Assembly (NCBI GenBank): GCA_019114945.1
Contig: DXEN01000009.1
Location: forward strand, 1-58,143
DNA length: 58,143 nucleotides
Direction: 5' to 3'
Origin: Candidatus Parabacteroides intestinigallinarum
Lineage (GTDB): Bacteria; Bacteroidota; Bacteroidia; Bacteroidales; Tannerellaceae
The notes below the pieces were generated by a model. That model made no database searches. It was not told the origin of the DNA and worked only from the letters and a program-made list of their open reading frames with translations. The position numbers were made by a program, and so were the translations under genes. This document shows positions 7,642 to 16,293 of this stretch, piece by piece; position 1 is the stretch's first letter; every line of letters begins with the position of its first letter.

Positions 7642-9720
7642 ATGAAACAATTATTATTAATTCTTCTCTTATTTGTTCCGGTTTGCGTTTGCGCTCAAGT
7701 GCGCGAATCGTTTGACGGGCCGGAAATTACCTCGAATTATTCGTGGCAGGGCGATCTGGATCAGTTCGCGATCGTGGATGGCTGGCTGGTTTCCCGGGCG
7801 AGTCCCGAAGAAAAATCGGCTTCAATAGAATTGCCTATTGATTACGCCCCGAGTATGACATGGGAGTTTGAGGTGCGGATCGCGTATAAGCCCAGCAACT
7901 TTAATCATATCCGTATGTATGTCTATACGGATGATACGGGCATGGATTATTTCGTGCAAGTGGGGAATAACGACCATGAGGTGATGCTTCGGAATGCGGC
8001 CTCGGAAGAGGATTCTCCCCAAACCTTAGTGAAAACGGGATTGGGCATGCTGGAAGAAAGCGATGTTTTCTTGCGTGTAAAACTATCGTTAGAGATGCGT
8101 AAAACATGGTTTTTGTATGTGGAGGAAGCCGGGAAATATCGTTTACTGGGAAGCTATGAGGAAGAAGCGCCGGTTTCCTCATCCGCAGGGGGATCACTGC
8201 GCTTCGAGTGTCGTTACTCGAAAACACACGTAAACGACTTCGCGTGTAACTTTATAGAGGTATCGATGGATAAATCCGCGGAAGAGCCGGATGAGGAGCC
8301 AGAGGAGGAAGAGGAAGAAGAGGAGCCCGACGTGCCGGAAGAACCGGAAGAGGAACCCGACGTGCCGGATACGCCCTCGTTCGCGTCCGGTAGCGTCCGT
8401 ATCAATGAGGTGATGGCGAATCCGAAAGGATCGGTCGCTTTCCCGGAAACCGAATACGTGGAGCTTTATAACACAACGTCGGGAAGCGTGGATCTGACCG
8501 GTTGGTCGTTCGTGTATGGTGATAAAGAGACGGCGCTGGCCGCTCTGCGCTTAGAGGCTGGAGGGTACGCGGTGTTGTATCGTTCCGGTCGGGAGATACA
8601 CGTGGATAGTCCGGGGCAAGCGATGCCTTTGGAGCGTTTCCCCTCCGCCTTGGCGAATACGGGGAAGGAACTGGCTTTGTTGGATCCCTCGCTGCAAACG
8701 GTCGATAGGGTCGCGTACGACGAGGCCGAGGCCGGTGTCTCTTGGGAGCGTTCGGGGGATGGCTTTTATTTATCGACCGATCCGCGCGGGGGGACGCCCG
8801 GCTCTGCCAACTCATCGCCCGGTGCGTATGAAGAGCCGGAAGAAGAACCCGAACCTTCGGAACCTGACGAGCCGGAGGAACCCGTGCGGACGATCGTCTT
8901 GCCCGGAGAGATTATTTTTAATGAGTTGTTGCCGAACCCGTATCCGGATGGGAGCGAATATATCGAGCTATACAACCGTTCGGACCGCGTGTTGCCTTTA
9001 TCGGGCTTATCCATCGCGCTTCGCAAGACGGACGGAAGCCTGCGAACCCGCTACCCCTTGTCCTCGATAAGCGGGACGCTGGAACCGGGCGGATTCGCCT
9101 TGCTGAGTAAAGACATCGAGGGGGTGGAGCGTTTTTATATGATTGTCAATCCCTCGGCTTTGCACGAGCTGAAATTGCCCGTCCTGGCGAATACCTCCTC
9201 TACGTTGGTATTACTACGTTCGGAAGACGAGGTGGTAATCGATGAGGTGTGTTATTCGGCGGAGTGGCACGCGGCTTTCGTCAAAGAGGAGAAAGGAGTG
9301 GCTTTGGAGCGGATCGATCCCGATGGAGCGTCGCGGGAGGCCTCGAATTGGACATCCGCTTCCTCGCTGGAAGGATATGGGACGCCGGGCTATCGGAATT
9401 CCCAATTCGGCAAACCCGCGGAAGAGAACCCGACCGGGATAGAGTCTCCTGTTTACGAGGAGGCGACGGGGGATTACGCGATTTCTTACCGCCTTGAGCA
9501 AGCCGGCTACGTATGCCGGGCGTGGATTTATGACGCCTCCGGCCGGTTGGTCCGCGAGGTGGTCAATCATGAGTCGCTGGGTACGAATGGCGTCATACGC
9601 TGGAACGGACTTTCGGGCGATGGCTCCAAGGCCCGGACGGGCGTTTATATCTTCTACGCGGAACTGATCCATCCGAATGGGACGGTCAAACGTCGCAAAG
9701 AGGTGTTCTTGGTTAAATAA
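7642..9720 (+). CDS. Exported lamin-tail-domain protein, 692 aa
   Basis: A signal peptide ends at VCVCAQ (residue 19). The N-terminal ~200 residues resemble a jelly-roll/laminin-G-like module. Two lamin tail domains follow, starting at VRINEVMANPKG (about residue 252) and EIIFNELLPNPYPDGSEYIE (about 425); both carry the family's hxNEhhxNP...EYhELYN signature. They are joined by very acidic Pro/Glu/Asp linkers (about residues 213-243 and 395-415). The C-terminus (about 610-692) reads as a FlgD-like Ig fold, WNGLSGDGSKARTGVYIFYA, like the C-terminal domains of Bacteroidota secreted proteins. Such proteins are cell-surface or secreted; the ligand or enzymatic partner is unknown. No nuclease or phosphatase domain is visible. 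It stands alone. Confidence 0.85.
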   Translation: MKQLLLILLLFVPVCVCAQVRESFDGPEITSNYSWQGDLDQFAIVDGWLVSRASPEEKSASIELPIDYAPSMTWEFEVRIAYKPSNFNHIRMYVYTDDTGMDYFVQVGNNDHEVMLRNAASEEDSPQTLVKTGLGMLEESDVFLRVKLSLEMRKTWFLYVEEAGKYRLLGSYEEEAPVSSSAGGSLRFECRYSKTHVNDFACNFIEVSMDKSAEEPDEEPEEEEEEEEPDVPEEPEEEPDVPDTPSFASGSVRINEVMANPKGSVAFPETEYVELYNTTSGSVDLTGWSFVYGDKETALAALRLEAGGYAVLYRSGREIHVDSPGQAMPLERFPSALANTGKELALLDPSLQTVDRVAYDEAEAGVSWERSGDGFYLSTDPRGGTPGSANSSPGAYEEPEEEPEPSEPDEPEEPVRTIVLPGEIIFNELLPNPYPDGSEYIELYNRSDRVLPLSGLSIALRKTDGSLRTRYPLSSISGTLEPGGFALLSKDIEGVERFYMIVNPSALHELKLPVLANTSSTLVLLRSEDEVVIDEVCYSAEWHAAFVKEEKGVALERIDPDGASREASNWTSASSLEGYGTPGYRNSQFGKPAEENPTGIESPVYEEATGDYAISYRLEQAGYVCRAWIYDASGRLVREVVNHESLGTNGVIRWNGLSGDGSKARTGVYIFYAELIHPNGTVKRRKEVFLVK

Positions 9721-9836
9721 AACCTTTTACCTTAATATATATACGAGAGGAACGTTCGTTTTTTATCCTGATTTGTGTAAGGGAAGAAATCCGGAAATAG
9801 CGGAAAATTGCGTTACTTTGTCTCAAAAAATAGCTT

Positions 9837-10874
9837 ATGATAGAAGCTTTATCAAGTTTGATAACCGTGCGTTTGAATGAGCGGGCGGATGGCGTGATTA
9901 TTTTGGACCAGACCCGCTTGCCGGGCGAGGAGGTTTATTTGACACTTACGTGCGCCAAGGACGTATGGGAAGCGATCCACGCCTTGAAGGTAAGGGGCGC
10001 CCCCGCGATAGGTATCGCCGCGGCGTATGGACTATACGTTTGCGCCCGACGCATCGACACGGAAGACCCTGTCGCTTTCAGGGAAGAACTCCGGAAGGTG
10101 AAAGACTATTTGTCGGGCGCCCGCCCTACGGCCGTCAATCTATCCGCCGCCTTGGAGCGGATGGAACACGTGCTGGATACGCATCCGATGGCGTCCGTCC
10201 CGGTATGGAAAGAGTTATTGCGCCGGGAAGCGCTCGCGATCCGGGAAGAAGATGCCGCCTCGTGCCGGCGGATGGGTGAGATTTGCTTACGCCTGCTTCG
10301 CCCGGGCATGGGGATTTTGACCCATTGCAACGCCGGGCATTTGGCGGTATCCGAATATGGGACGGCGTTGGCCCCCATCTACTTAGGGCAGGAGAGGGGG
10401 TATGGCTTCAAGGTATTCGCCGATGAGACACGCCCGTTATTGCAGGGAGCGCGCCTTACGGCCTACGAATTAAGCAAGGCCGGTGTAGACGTGACGCTCA
10501 TCTGTGATAATATGGCATCGACCGTCATGCGGAAAGGATGGGTACAGGCGGTAATCGTAGGTTGCGACCGTATCGCGGCGAACGGGGATGTGGCGAATAA
10601 GATCGGGACCTCCGGCGTCGCTATCCTGGCCCGGCATTACGGCATCCCGTTTTACGTGTTAGGCCCGACCTCCACGATCGACCTCTCTTGCCCGGATGGG
10701 GATGCCATCGCTATCGAGGAACGCGATCCGGGCGAGGTGACGGAGATGTGGTATTCCGCGCGGATGGCCCCGAAAGAGGTAAAAGTATATAACCCGGCGT
10801 TCGATGTGACTCCGCATGAACTCATCAGCGCCATCATCACGGAGAAAGGTCTCTTTTATGAAAATAATGAATGA
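9837..10874 (+). CDS. mtnA: S-methyl-5-thioribose-1-phosphate isomerase-like, 345 aa
   Basis: Member of the MtnA / eIF2B-alpha-like aldose-ketose isomerase family. In the methionine salvage pathway it converts 5-methylthioribose 1-phosphate to 5-methylthioribulose 1-phosphate. Diagnostic segments are KVRGAPAIGIAAAYGL, SGARPTAVNLSAAL, the active-site cysteine region LTHCNAGHLA, ADETRPLLQGARLTAYEL, and VGCDRIAANGDVANKIGT carrying the catalytic Asp. Length is normal. No other salvage gene is adjacent, so the flux partner (mtnK, mtnB) must lie elsewhere, or the enzyme acts on a related pentose 1-phosphate. The start at 9837 follows a TTACTTTG near-match to the -7 element by 16 bases. Confidence 0.93.
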   Translation: MIEALSSLITVRLNERADGVIILDQTRLPGEEVYLTLTCAKDVWEAIHALKVRGAPAIGIAAAYGLYVCARRIDTEDPVAFREELRKVKDYLSGARPTAVNLSAALERMEHVLDTHPMASVPVWKELLRREALAIREEDAASCRRMGEICLRLLRPGMGILTHCNAGHLAVSEYGTALAPIYLGQERGYGFKVFADETRPLLQGARLTAYELSKAGVDVTLICDNMASTVMRKGWVQAVIVGCDRIAANGDVANKIGTSGVAILARHYGIPFYVLGPTSTIDLSCPDGDAIAIEERDPGEVTEMWYSARMAPKEVKVYNPAFDVTPHELISAIITEKGLFYENNE

Positions 10875-10878
10875 AAGT

Positions 10879-10909
10879 TTTGCTAATCCCGAAACAATCA
10901 GTAACTTTG
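10879..10909 (+). promoter_or_regulatory. Promoter of rpsU
   Basis: TTTG at 10879-10882, 19 bases, then TAACTTTG at 10902-10909. This is an exact match to the Bacteroidota housekeeping consensus, about 55 bases upstream of the rpsU start. Confidence 0.75.
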
Positions 10910-10964
10910 CCGGTCCATTTTAGGATTGTGAGATTAAATAACAAATAACATAACAATTTAAATT

Positions 10965-11156
10965 ATGATTGTAGTTCCATTAAAAGAAGGCGAGAACATC
11001 GAGAAGGCGCTTAAGAAGTTTAAGAGAAAATTTGAGAAGACTGGCGTGGTAAAAGAGTTGAGAAACCGTCAGGCATTTGAGAAACCGTCTGTTACGAAGA
11101 GAAAACGGATGATGCATGCCGTTTATGTGCAGCATTTGCAACAAGCGGAGGAATAA
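10965..11156 (+). CDS. rpsU: 30S ribosomal protein S21, 63 aa
   Basis: Small basic protein of the 30S subunit near the mRNA exit and anti-Shine-Dalgarno region. MIVVPLKEGENIEKALKKFK and the RKFEKTGVVKELRNRQAFEK block are typical, followed by the basic KRKR tail. Length fits the family. It has its own promoter. It is followed by a recombinase gene 66 bases on; the two may be partly co-transcribed, though a TATATTCG element lies between them. Confidence 0.97.
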   Translation: MIVVPLKEGENIEKALKKFKRKFEKTGVVKELRNRQAFEKPSVTKRKRMMHAVYVQHLQQAEE

Positions 11157-11222
11157 ATATCGGCTTAGGCTTGTTTTTTTGAATTCTTGTTCCTATATTC
11201 GTTGCATGAATGTGAACAAGAT

Positions 11223-12161
11223 ATGCGACATGACAAATTGATTGATGACTTCGCGGATTACCTTCGGTATGAACGCAATTATTCCGCGTATACGGTAGGG
11301 GCCTATTTCAAGGACCTGTGTCAGTTCGAGGAATATGTAAGGAGTCATCAAGATATTGAGGATGAAGCGGATGGAAAGTTCTTTCCGGGTGAGGTAGATC
11401 GGGATATCGTACGGAATTGGATCGCCAGTTTGATGGACGAGAAACTCTCACCCCGCTCGGTGAACCGTAAGCTAAGTTCTTTGAAATCTTTTTTTAAGTT
11501 TCTTATGAAGCGAGGGGATATCGCCTCGGATCCGTTGCGCCTGGTGGAAGGACCCAAGACGAAGAAGCCTTTACCTTATTTTATTAAGGACGAGGATTTG
11601 GAAACGTTGTTGGATGGTGATGGATTCGGGGATGATTTTGAAGGCGTGAGGAATCAGCTGATTATCGAGATGTTGTATGATACGGGGATGCGTCGCTCGG
11701 AATTGATAGGCATACGGGATTCGGATGTGGATTTTGAGGCCCAGTTGATCAAGGTGACAGGAAAGCGTAACAAGCAACGATTGATACCCTTCGCGGAAAA
11801 CTTGAAGAATCGAATGCTTGCTTATATGGAGGCGAGGAATCGCGAGGTAGGCGGTTCGGAGGATTGGTTCTTTGTCCGGAAAAACGGGAACCAATTATCG
11901 GCGGAAATTGTTTATTATATAGTAAAGAAGCAATTGTCGGCGATACCCATGTTGGCAAAGCGTAGTCCGCATGTGTTGAGACATTCATTCGCGACGAGTA
12001 TGCTAAACAATGGAGCGGAGTTGAACGCGGTGAAAGATTTATTAGGTCACAGTAGTTTGGCGTCCACCAGTGTTTATACACATACGACCTTTGAGGAATT
12101 AAAAAAAGTGTATCAGGCTCATCCAAGAGCAAAAAAAGAAGGAGGTTATTATGGAAATTAG
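11223..12161 (+). CDS. xerC: Tyrosine recombinase XerC/XerD family, 312 aa
   Basis: Site-specific recombinase expected to resolve chromosome dimers at dif. The N-terminal SAM-like core-binding domain (LIDDFADYLRYERNYSAYTV) is followed by the catalytic domain. Its Arg lies in DTGMRRSELIGI, the HxxR motif is in SPHVLRHSFATSML, the second His is in LLGHSSLASTSVYTH, and the Tyr nucleophile is in SVYTH. I start at ATG 11223 because TATATTCG at 11193-11200 looks like its promoter and would lie inside the longer frame that begins at TTG 11187. The 3' end overlaps hpf by 11 bases, so the two are translationally coupled. XerC versus XerD cannot be settled from this alone. Confidence 0.9.
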   Translation: MRHDKLIDDFADYLRYERNYSAYTVGAYFKDLCQFEEYVRSHQDIEDEADGKFFPGEVDRDIVRNWIASLMDEKLSPRSVNRKLSSLKSFFKFLMKRGDIASDPLRLVEGPKTKKPLPYFIKDEDLETLLDGDGFGDDFEGVRNQLIIEMLYDTGMRRSELIGIRDSDVDFEAQLIKVTGKRNKQRLIPFAENLKNRMLAYMEARNREVGGSEDWFFVRKNGNQLSAEIVYYIVKKQLSAIPMLAKRSPHVLRHSFATSMLNNGAELNAVKDLLGHSSLASTSVYTHTTFEELKKVYQAHPRAKKEGGYYGN

Positions 12162-12450
12162 AATTCAAGCGATCCATTTTGACGCGACAGATCAGTTGCA
12201 AGCGTTCATCCAAAAGAAAGTGTCCAAGTTGGAGCAGTACTTCGATGGCATTATAAAAGCGGAGGTAACCTTGAAGGTGGTCAAGCCGGAGACTTCGAAC
12301 AACAAGCAGGCCGGCGTTAAATTGTTGATCCGGAATGGAGAGTGCTTCGCTGAAAAGGTGGAGAATACTTTCGAGGGAGCGATAGACGGGTGCGTTGAGG
12401 CTTTGGAGAAACAATTGGTTAAATTCAAGGAAAAAATCAGAGCTAAATAA
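12151..12450 (+). CDS. hpf: Ribosome hibernation promoting factor, short form, 99 aa
   Basis: Member of the HPF/YfiA (RaiA) family, which binds the 30S decoding region and silences or dimerises ribosomes in slow growth. It has the beta-alpha-beta-beta-beta-alpha pattern: MEIRIQAIHFDATDQLQAFI, then KKVSKLEQYFDGI, then VEVTLKV-like strands and a C-terminal helix CVEALEKQLVKFKEKI. At 99 residues it lacks the C-terminal dimerisation domain of long HPF. It overlaps the recombinase gene and precedes the tRNA-tuf operon promoter, a common Bacteroidota arrangement. Confidence 0.92.
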   Translation: MEIRIQAIHFDATDQLQAFIQKKVSKLEQYFDGIIKAEVTLKVVKPETSNNKQAGVKLLIRNGECFAEKVENTFEGAIDGCVEALEKQLVKFKEKIRAK

Positions 12451-12467
12451 AAAAACGGTAGATAAAA

Positions 12468-12498
12468 TTTGGTATGTAAGAAATAATGCCTAAATTTG
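12468..12498 (+). promoter_or_regulatory. Promoter of the tRNA-tuf operon
   Basis: TTTG at 12468-12471, 19 bases, TAAATTTG at 12491-12498: a perfect match to the Bacteroidota consensus. The predicted start (about 12505) falls inside the hairpin at 12499-12529. Confidence 0.75.
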
Positions 12499-12533
12499 CA
12501 GCCGTTTCGCCATGGTGACGAAACGGCTGTTTT
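12499..12533 (+). terminator. Hairpin with short T-run, overlapping the tRNA-tuf promoter start
   Basis: An 11-base perfect stem (12499-12509 CAGCCGTTTCG, 12519-12529 CGAAACGGCTG), 9-base loop and TTTT. It would terminate hpf transcripts arriving from upstream. For transcripts starting at the tRNA-tuf promoter most of the 5' arm would be at the extreme 5' end. Confidence 0.6.
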
Positions 12534-12541
12534 AAACTACC

Positions 12542-12615
12542 GCCTCTTTAGCTCAGTTGGCCAGAGCACGTGATTTGTAATCTCGGGGTCGTTGGTTCGA
12601 ATCCGACAAGAGGCT
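12542..12615 (+). tRNA. tRNA-Thr (anticodon TGT)
   Basis: Acceptor stem GCCTCTT/AAGAGGC, D-arm TAGCTCAGTTGG, anticodon loop TTTGTAA (TGT), T-arm GGTTCGAATCC. The anticodon stem CGTGA/TCTCG has a U-U pair in the middle. No encoded CCA. First tRNA of the operon. Confidence 0.93.
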
Positions 12616-12645
12616 CGAAGAGTCGATAGTTGACAATTATTAGAA

Positions 12646-12728
12646 GGGCAGTTACCAGAGTGGCCAAATGGGGCAGACTGTAAATCTGCTGGCTTACGCC
12701 TTCGGTGGTTCGAATCCATCACTGCCCA
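12646..12728 (+). tRNA. tRNA-Tyr (anticodon GTA)
   Basis: Acceptor stem GGGCAGT/ACTGCCC, anticodon stem GCAGA/TCTGC with loop CTGTAAA (GTA), a long variable arm as expected for tRNA-Tyr, and T-arm GGTTCGAATCC. 83 bases, no encoded CCA. Confidence 0.95.
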
Positions 12729-12768
12729 CGAACGAAATGGATGGTTTAAATGAATTGTCCATGGTTTT

Positions 12769-12841
12769 GCGGAAGTAGCTCAGTCGATAGAGCATTAGCC
12801 TTCCAAGCTGAGGGTCGCGGGTTTGAGTCCCGTCTTCCGCT
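12769..12841 (+). tRNA. tRNA-Gly (anticodon TCC)
   Basis: Acceptor stem GCGGAAG/CTTCCGC, anticodon loop CTTCCAA (TCC) on stem TTAGC/GCTGA, and T-loop GTTTGAGTC. Confidence 0.95.
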
Positions 12842-12853
12842 CTTATAATTATT

Positions 12854-12925
<72 letters not shown>

Positions 12926-12975
12926 CAAGTTTAAGGTAGGATATGATCATTAATCAAATAAAGAACAAATAAGTT

Positions 12976-14163
12976 ATGGCAAAAGAGAAATTTGACAGAT
13001 CGAAACCGCATGTAAACATTGGTACGATTGGCCACGTTGACCACGGTAAAACAACTTTGACCGCTGCTATTACGACCGTATTGGCAAAGCAAGGTCTTTC
13101 AGAGCTTCGTTCTTTCGACTCTATCGATAACGCTCCGGAGGAGAAGGAAAGAGGTATTACGATTAACACCGCTCACGTAGAGTATCAGACAGCGAACCGT
13201 CACTATGCTCACGTGGACTGTCCGGGCCACGCCGACTATGTAAAGAACATGGTAACCGGTGCTGCTCAGATGGATGGCGCGATCATCGTAGTTGCCGCTA
13301 CGGATGGTCCGATGCCTCAAACTCGTGAACATATCTTGTTGGCTCGTCAGGTAAACGTACCGCGTTTGGTTGTTTTCATGAACAAGTGCGATATGGTGGA
13401 TGATGAGGAGATGTTGGAGCTGGTTGAGATGGAAATGCGCGAGTTGCTTTCTTTCTACGGCTATGATGGTGACAACACGCCGATCATTCGCGGTTCCGCG
13501 CTGGGTGCCTTGAATGGCGATCCGAAGTGGGAAGCTAAGGTTATGGAGTTGATGGAAGCTTGCGATACATGGATTCCTCTGCCTCCGCGTGAGGTTGATA
13601 AGCCTTTCTTGATGCCGGTTGAGGATGTATTCTCGATCACGGGTCGTGGTACGGTTGCTACAGGTCGTATCGAGACTGGTATCGTAAAAGTAGGTGACGA
13701 GGTTCAGATTATCGGCTTGGGCGCTGATGGTAAGAAGTCTGTCGTTACGGGTGTTGAGATGTTCCGTAAGATTTTGGACGAGGGCGAAGCTGGTGATAAC
13801 GTAGGTTTGTTGCTCCGCGGTATCGATAAGAACGAGGTTAAGCGCGGTATGGTTATCTGCCACCCGGGTCAGGTTAAGCCTCACTCTAAGTTCAAGGCCG
13901 AGGTTTATATCTTGAAGAAAGAGGAGGGTGGTCGTCACACTCCGTTCCACAACCACTATCGTCCGCAGTTCTACATCCGTACGTTGGATGTAACGGGTGA
14001 GATTACGTTGCCGGAAGGAACCGAGATGGTAATGCCGGGTGATAACGTAACGATCGAGGTTGAGTTGATCTATCCGGTTGCTTGTAGCGTAGGTTTGCGT
14101 TTCGCTATCCGCGAGGGTGGACGTACGGTAGGCGCTGGTCAGATTACTGACTTGGAGAACTAA
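12976..14163 (+). CDS. tuf: Elongation factor Tu, 395 aa
   Basis: GTPase that delivers aminoacyl-tRNA to the ribosomal A site. G1 is GHVDHGKT (residues 19-26), the G2 Thr lies in [13 protein letters not shown]3 is DCPGHADY, G4 is NKCD, and G5 is near RGSALGA. Domains 2 and 3 follow with [13 protein letters not shown] and the conserved C-terminal VGAGQITDL. Length is standard. It is co-transcribed with four tRNAs in the order Thr-Tyr-Gly-Thr, the same order as E. coli thrU-tyrU-glyT-thrT-tufB. Codon use is strongly biased, as expected for a very highly expressed gene. Confidence 0.99.
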   Translation: MAKEKFDRSKPHVNIGTIGHVDHGKTTLTAAITTVLAKQGLSELRSFDSIDNAPEEKERGITINTAHVEYQTANRHYAHVDCPGHADYVKNMVTGAAQMDGAIIVVAATDGPMPQTREHILLARQVNVPRLVVFMNKCDMVDDEEMLELVEMEMRELLSFYGYDGDNTPIIRGSALGALNGDPKWEAKVMELMEACDTWIPLPPREVDKPFLMPVEDVFSITGRGTVATGRIETGIVKVGDEVQIIGLGADGKKSVVTGVEMFRKILDEGEAGDNVGLLLRGIDKNEVKRGMVICHPGQVKPHSKFKAEVYILKKEEGGRHTPFHNHYRPQFYIRTLDVTGEITLPEGTEMVMPGDNVTIEVELIYPVACSVGLRFAIREGGRTVGAGQITDLEN

Positions 14164-14186
14164 TCCAAATTAAGAATAAAAAGAGG

Positions 14187-14214
14187 ATAGCCAGTCTGTA
14201 AGGGCTGGCTATTT
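14187..14214 (+). terminator. Hairpin between tuf and tRNA-Trp
   Basis: ATAGCCAG (14187-14194) pairs with CTGGCTAT (14205-14212), followed by TT. The T-run is too short for a strong terminator, so it may be a processing site ahead of tRNA-Trp at 14217. Confidence 0.5.
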
Positions 14215-14216
14215 CT

Positions 14217-14289
14217 ACGGAAGTAGCTCAGTCGGTAGAGCACTGGTCTCCAAAACCAGGTGTCGGGAGTTCGAGCCTCTCCTTCCGTG
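14217..14289 (+). tRNA. tRNA-Trp (anticodon CCA)
   Basis: Acceptor stem ACGGAAG/CTTCCGT, anticodon stem CTGGT/ACCAG with loop CTCCAAA (CCA), and T-arm GAGTTCGAGCCTC. It directly precedes secE, a common bacterial arrangement. Confidence 0.95.
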
Positions 14290-14306
14290 CTAAATCTATA
14301 GATTCG

Positions 14307-14501
14307 ATGAAAAAGATATTTACTTATATTAAGGAATCATATAACGAACTTGTTTATAAAGTTTCTTGGCCTACGAGAGCGGAGCTTTCCAGTAGTGCGG
14401 TTGTTGTTATGTTTGCTTCCCTTATCATCGCCGCATTGATCTTCGTTATCGATGGCGCTTTCGAGACTGTGATGCGTTTCTTCTACAATCAAATCTTTTA
14501 A
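14307..14501 (+). CDS. secE: Preprotein translocase subunit SecE, 64 aa
   Basis: Small clamp subunit of SecYEG. It has the short single-membrane-span form: an amphipathic N-terminal segment YIKESYNELVYKVSWPTRAE, where VSWPTRAE is the family signature, then one hydrophobic helix (about residues 30-50) and a short tail. It lies between tRNA-Trp and nusG, as in most bacteria. Confidence 0.96.
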   Translation: MKKIFTYIKESYNELVYKVSWPTRAELSSSAVVVMFASLIIAALIFVIDGAFETVMRFFYNQIF

Positions 14502-14516
14502 TTCGGTTTATTCGGT

Positions 14517-15059
14517 ATGTCTGATGTCCAAAAGAAATTTTATGTTCTGCGAGCCATTAGTGGTAAGGAGAATAAGGTACGCGAATACTTGGAGGCCGAG
14601 TTGAAGAATACGGATTTGGGCGATTATGTATCTCAGGTCTTAATCCCGACCGAGAAGACGTATACGGTACGGAACGGCAAGAAAGTCATGAAAGAAAGGG
14701 CTTATTTGCCGGGTTACGTATTAGTAGAGGCTACATTGGTCGGTGAGGTAGCTCATCGTTTGTGCAATATCCCGAATGTGATTGGGTTCTTAGGAGGTTC
14801 TGAAACTCCGGTTCCTTTGCGTCCCGCGGAAGTAAGTCGTATTTTAGGTACGGTGGATGAGTTGCAGGGACAAACGGGGGATTTGGATGTCCAATTTTAT
14901 GTTGGGGAGAGCGTGAAGATTACCTTTGGGCCGTTTAGCGGTTTCACGGGAATCATAGAGGAGGTCAACGCTGAGAAAAAGAAACTGAAGGTGATGGTGA
15001 AAGTCTTCGGACGTAAAACCCCCCTTGAGTTGGGTTATATGCAAGTGGAGAAAGAGTAA
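14517..15059 (+). CDS. nusG: Transcription termination/antitermination factor NusG, 180 aa
   Basis: Binds the RNA polymerase clamp and links it to Rho or the ribosome. The N-terminal NGN domain starts FYVLRAISGKENKVREYLE and contains RAYLPGYVLVE and NVIGFLGG. The C-terminal KOW domain is VKITFGPFSGFTGIIEEVN. Length is standard. It starts 15 bases after secE and precedes the ribosomal protein genes. Confidence 0.97.
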   Translation: MSDVQKKFYVLRAISGKENKVREYLEAELKNTDLGDYVSQVLIPTEKTYTVRNGKKVMKERAYLPGYVLVEATLVGEVAHRLCNIPNVIGFLGGSETPVPLRPAEVSRILGTVDELQGQTGDLDVQFYVGESVKITFGPFSGFTGIIEEVNAEKKKLKVMVKVFGRKTPLELGYMQVEKE

Positions 15060-15122
15060 GCTTTGTTACGAGGGTTTTATCTTTTTCTGTTATAGATGTT
15101 ATATCTCTAAAAAATTAGAACA

Positions 15123-15566
15123 ATGGCTAAAGAAGTTGCTGGACAAATCAAGTTGCAGATTAAAGGAGGAGCAGCAAACCCTTCTCCCCCAGTAGGCCCT
15201 GCTTTGGGTTCTAAGGGTATTAACATTATGGAGTTTTGCAAGCAATTTAATGCCAAGACCCAAGACAAGGCTGGTAAAGTATTGCCTGTCGTGATTACTT
15301 ACTATGCCGATAAGTCTTTCGACTTTGTCGTTAAAACCCCTCCTGTAGCTATTCAATTATTGGAGGCTACGAAGAAGAAGAGCGGTTCGGCTCAGCCTAA
15401 TCGTACGAAAATCGCTGAGATTACGTGGGATCAGGTGAAGGCTATCGCCGAGGACAAGTTGGTCGATCTAAACTGTTTTACTGTCGAGTCGGCTATGCGA
15501 ATGGTCGCCGGGACAGCCAGAAGTATGGGTATCACTGTTAAAGGGACATTCCCGGGTAATAATTAA
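15123..15566 (+). CDS. rplK: 50S ribosomal protein L11, 147 aa
   Basis: GTPase-centre protein of the large subunit. The N-terminal [20 protein letters not shown] motif is diagnostic, including the thiostrepton-region prolines. FVVKTPPVA and the C-terminal [16 protein letters not shown]-binding part follow. It is the first gene of the rplKAJL run. Confidence 0.98.
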   Translation: MAKEVAGQIKLQIKGGAANPSPPVGPALGSKGINIMEFCKQFNAKTQDKAGKVLPVVITYYADKSFDFVVKTPPVAIQLLEATKKKSGSAQPNRTKIAEITWDQVKAIAEDKLVDLNCFTVESAMRMVAGTARSMGITVKGTFPGNN

Positions 15567-15581
15567 TAAACTTCAATTGAG

Positions 15582-16280
15582 ATGAGTAAACTTACAAAGA
15601 ATCAAAAGTTGGCTTTAGGTAAGATTGAAGCTGGGAAAGCATATACATTGAAAGAGGCTTCCGCTTTGGTGAAGGAAATTACCACCACCAAGTTTGATGC
15701 TTCCGTTGATGTGGATGTCCGTTTAGGTGTTGATCCCCGAAAAGCCAATCAAATGGTGAGAGGCGTTGTTTCGTTGCCTCATGGAACAGGAAAACAGGTT
15801 CGGGTTCTTGCATTATGTACTCCGGATAAAGTTGCCGAGGCGACTGCCGCGGGCGCGGATTATGTCGGATTGGAAGAATATATCGATAAAATCAAAGGCG
15901 GTTGGACGGATATTGACGTGATTATCACGATGCCTTCTGTCATGGGTAAGATCGGTGCCTTGGGTCGTATATTAGGTCCGCGTGGCTTAATGCCGAACCC
16001 CAAGAGCGGAACGGTTACGAATGAGATAGGGAACGCGGTAAAAGAGGTCAAGCAAGGTAAGATCGACTTTAAGGTTGATAAGAGTGGTATCGTGCATACC
16101 TCGATCGGTAAAATCTCTTTCACCCCGGATCAAATCCGCGACAACGCGAAGGAGTTTATCTCTACGTTGATCAAGTTGAGACCTACAGCAGCTAAGGGTG
16201 CGTATATAAAGAGTATCTATCTTTCAAGTACTATGAGTGCGGGTATCAAAATCGATCCCAAATCAGTTGATGAGAATTAA
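15582..16280 (+). CDS. rplA: 50S ribosomal protein L1, 232 aa
   Basis: L1-stalk protein that assists release of E-site tRNA; in many bacteria it also represses its own operon by binding the mRNA leader. Signature segments are [52 protein letters not shown] and [18 protein letters not shown]. It starts 15 bases after rplK. I did not recognise an L1-binding leader upstream of rplK. Confidence 0.98.
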   Translation: MSKLTKNQKLALGKIEAGKAYTLKEASALVKEITTTKFDASVDVDVRLGVDPRKANQMVRGVVSLPHGTGKQVRVLALCTPDKVAEATAAGADYVGLEEYIDKIKGGWTDIDVIITMPSVMGKIGALGRILGPRGLMPNPKSGTVTNEIGNAVKEVKQGKIDFKVDKSGIVHTSIGKISFTPDQIRDNAKEFISTLIKLRPTAAKGAYIKSIYLSSTMSAGIKIDPKSVDEN

Positions 16281-16293
16281 AAACAATTGAACG

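Noticed and set aside
8214-8405. Minus-strand Ser/Gly-rich ORF
   Set aside because: It is the complement of the acidic Glu/Pro linker of the lamin-tail protein; no start signal of its own.
13099-13956. Long minus-strand ORF inside tuf
   Set aside because: A shadow caused by biased codon use of tuf; no promoter or family resemblance.
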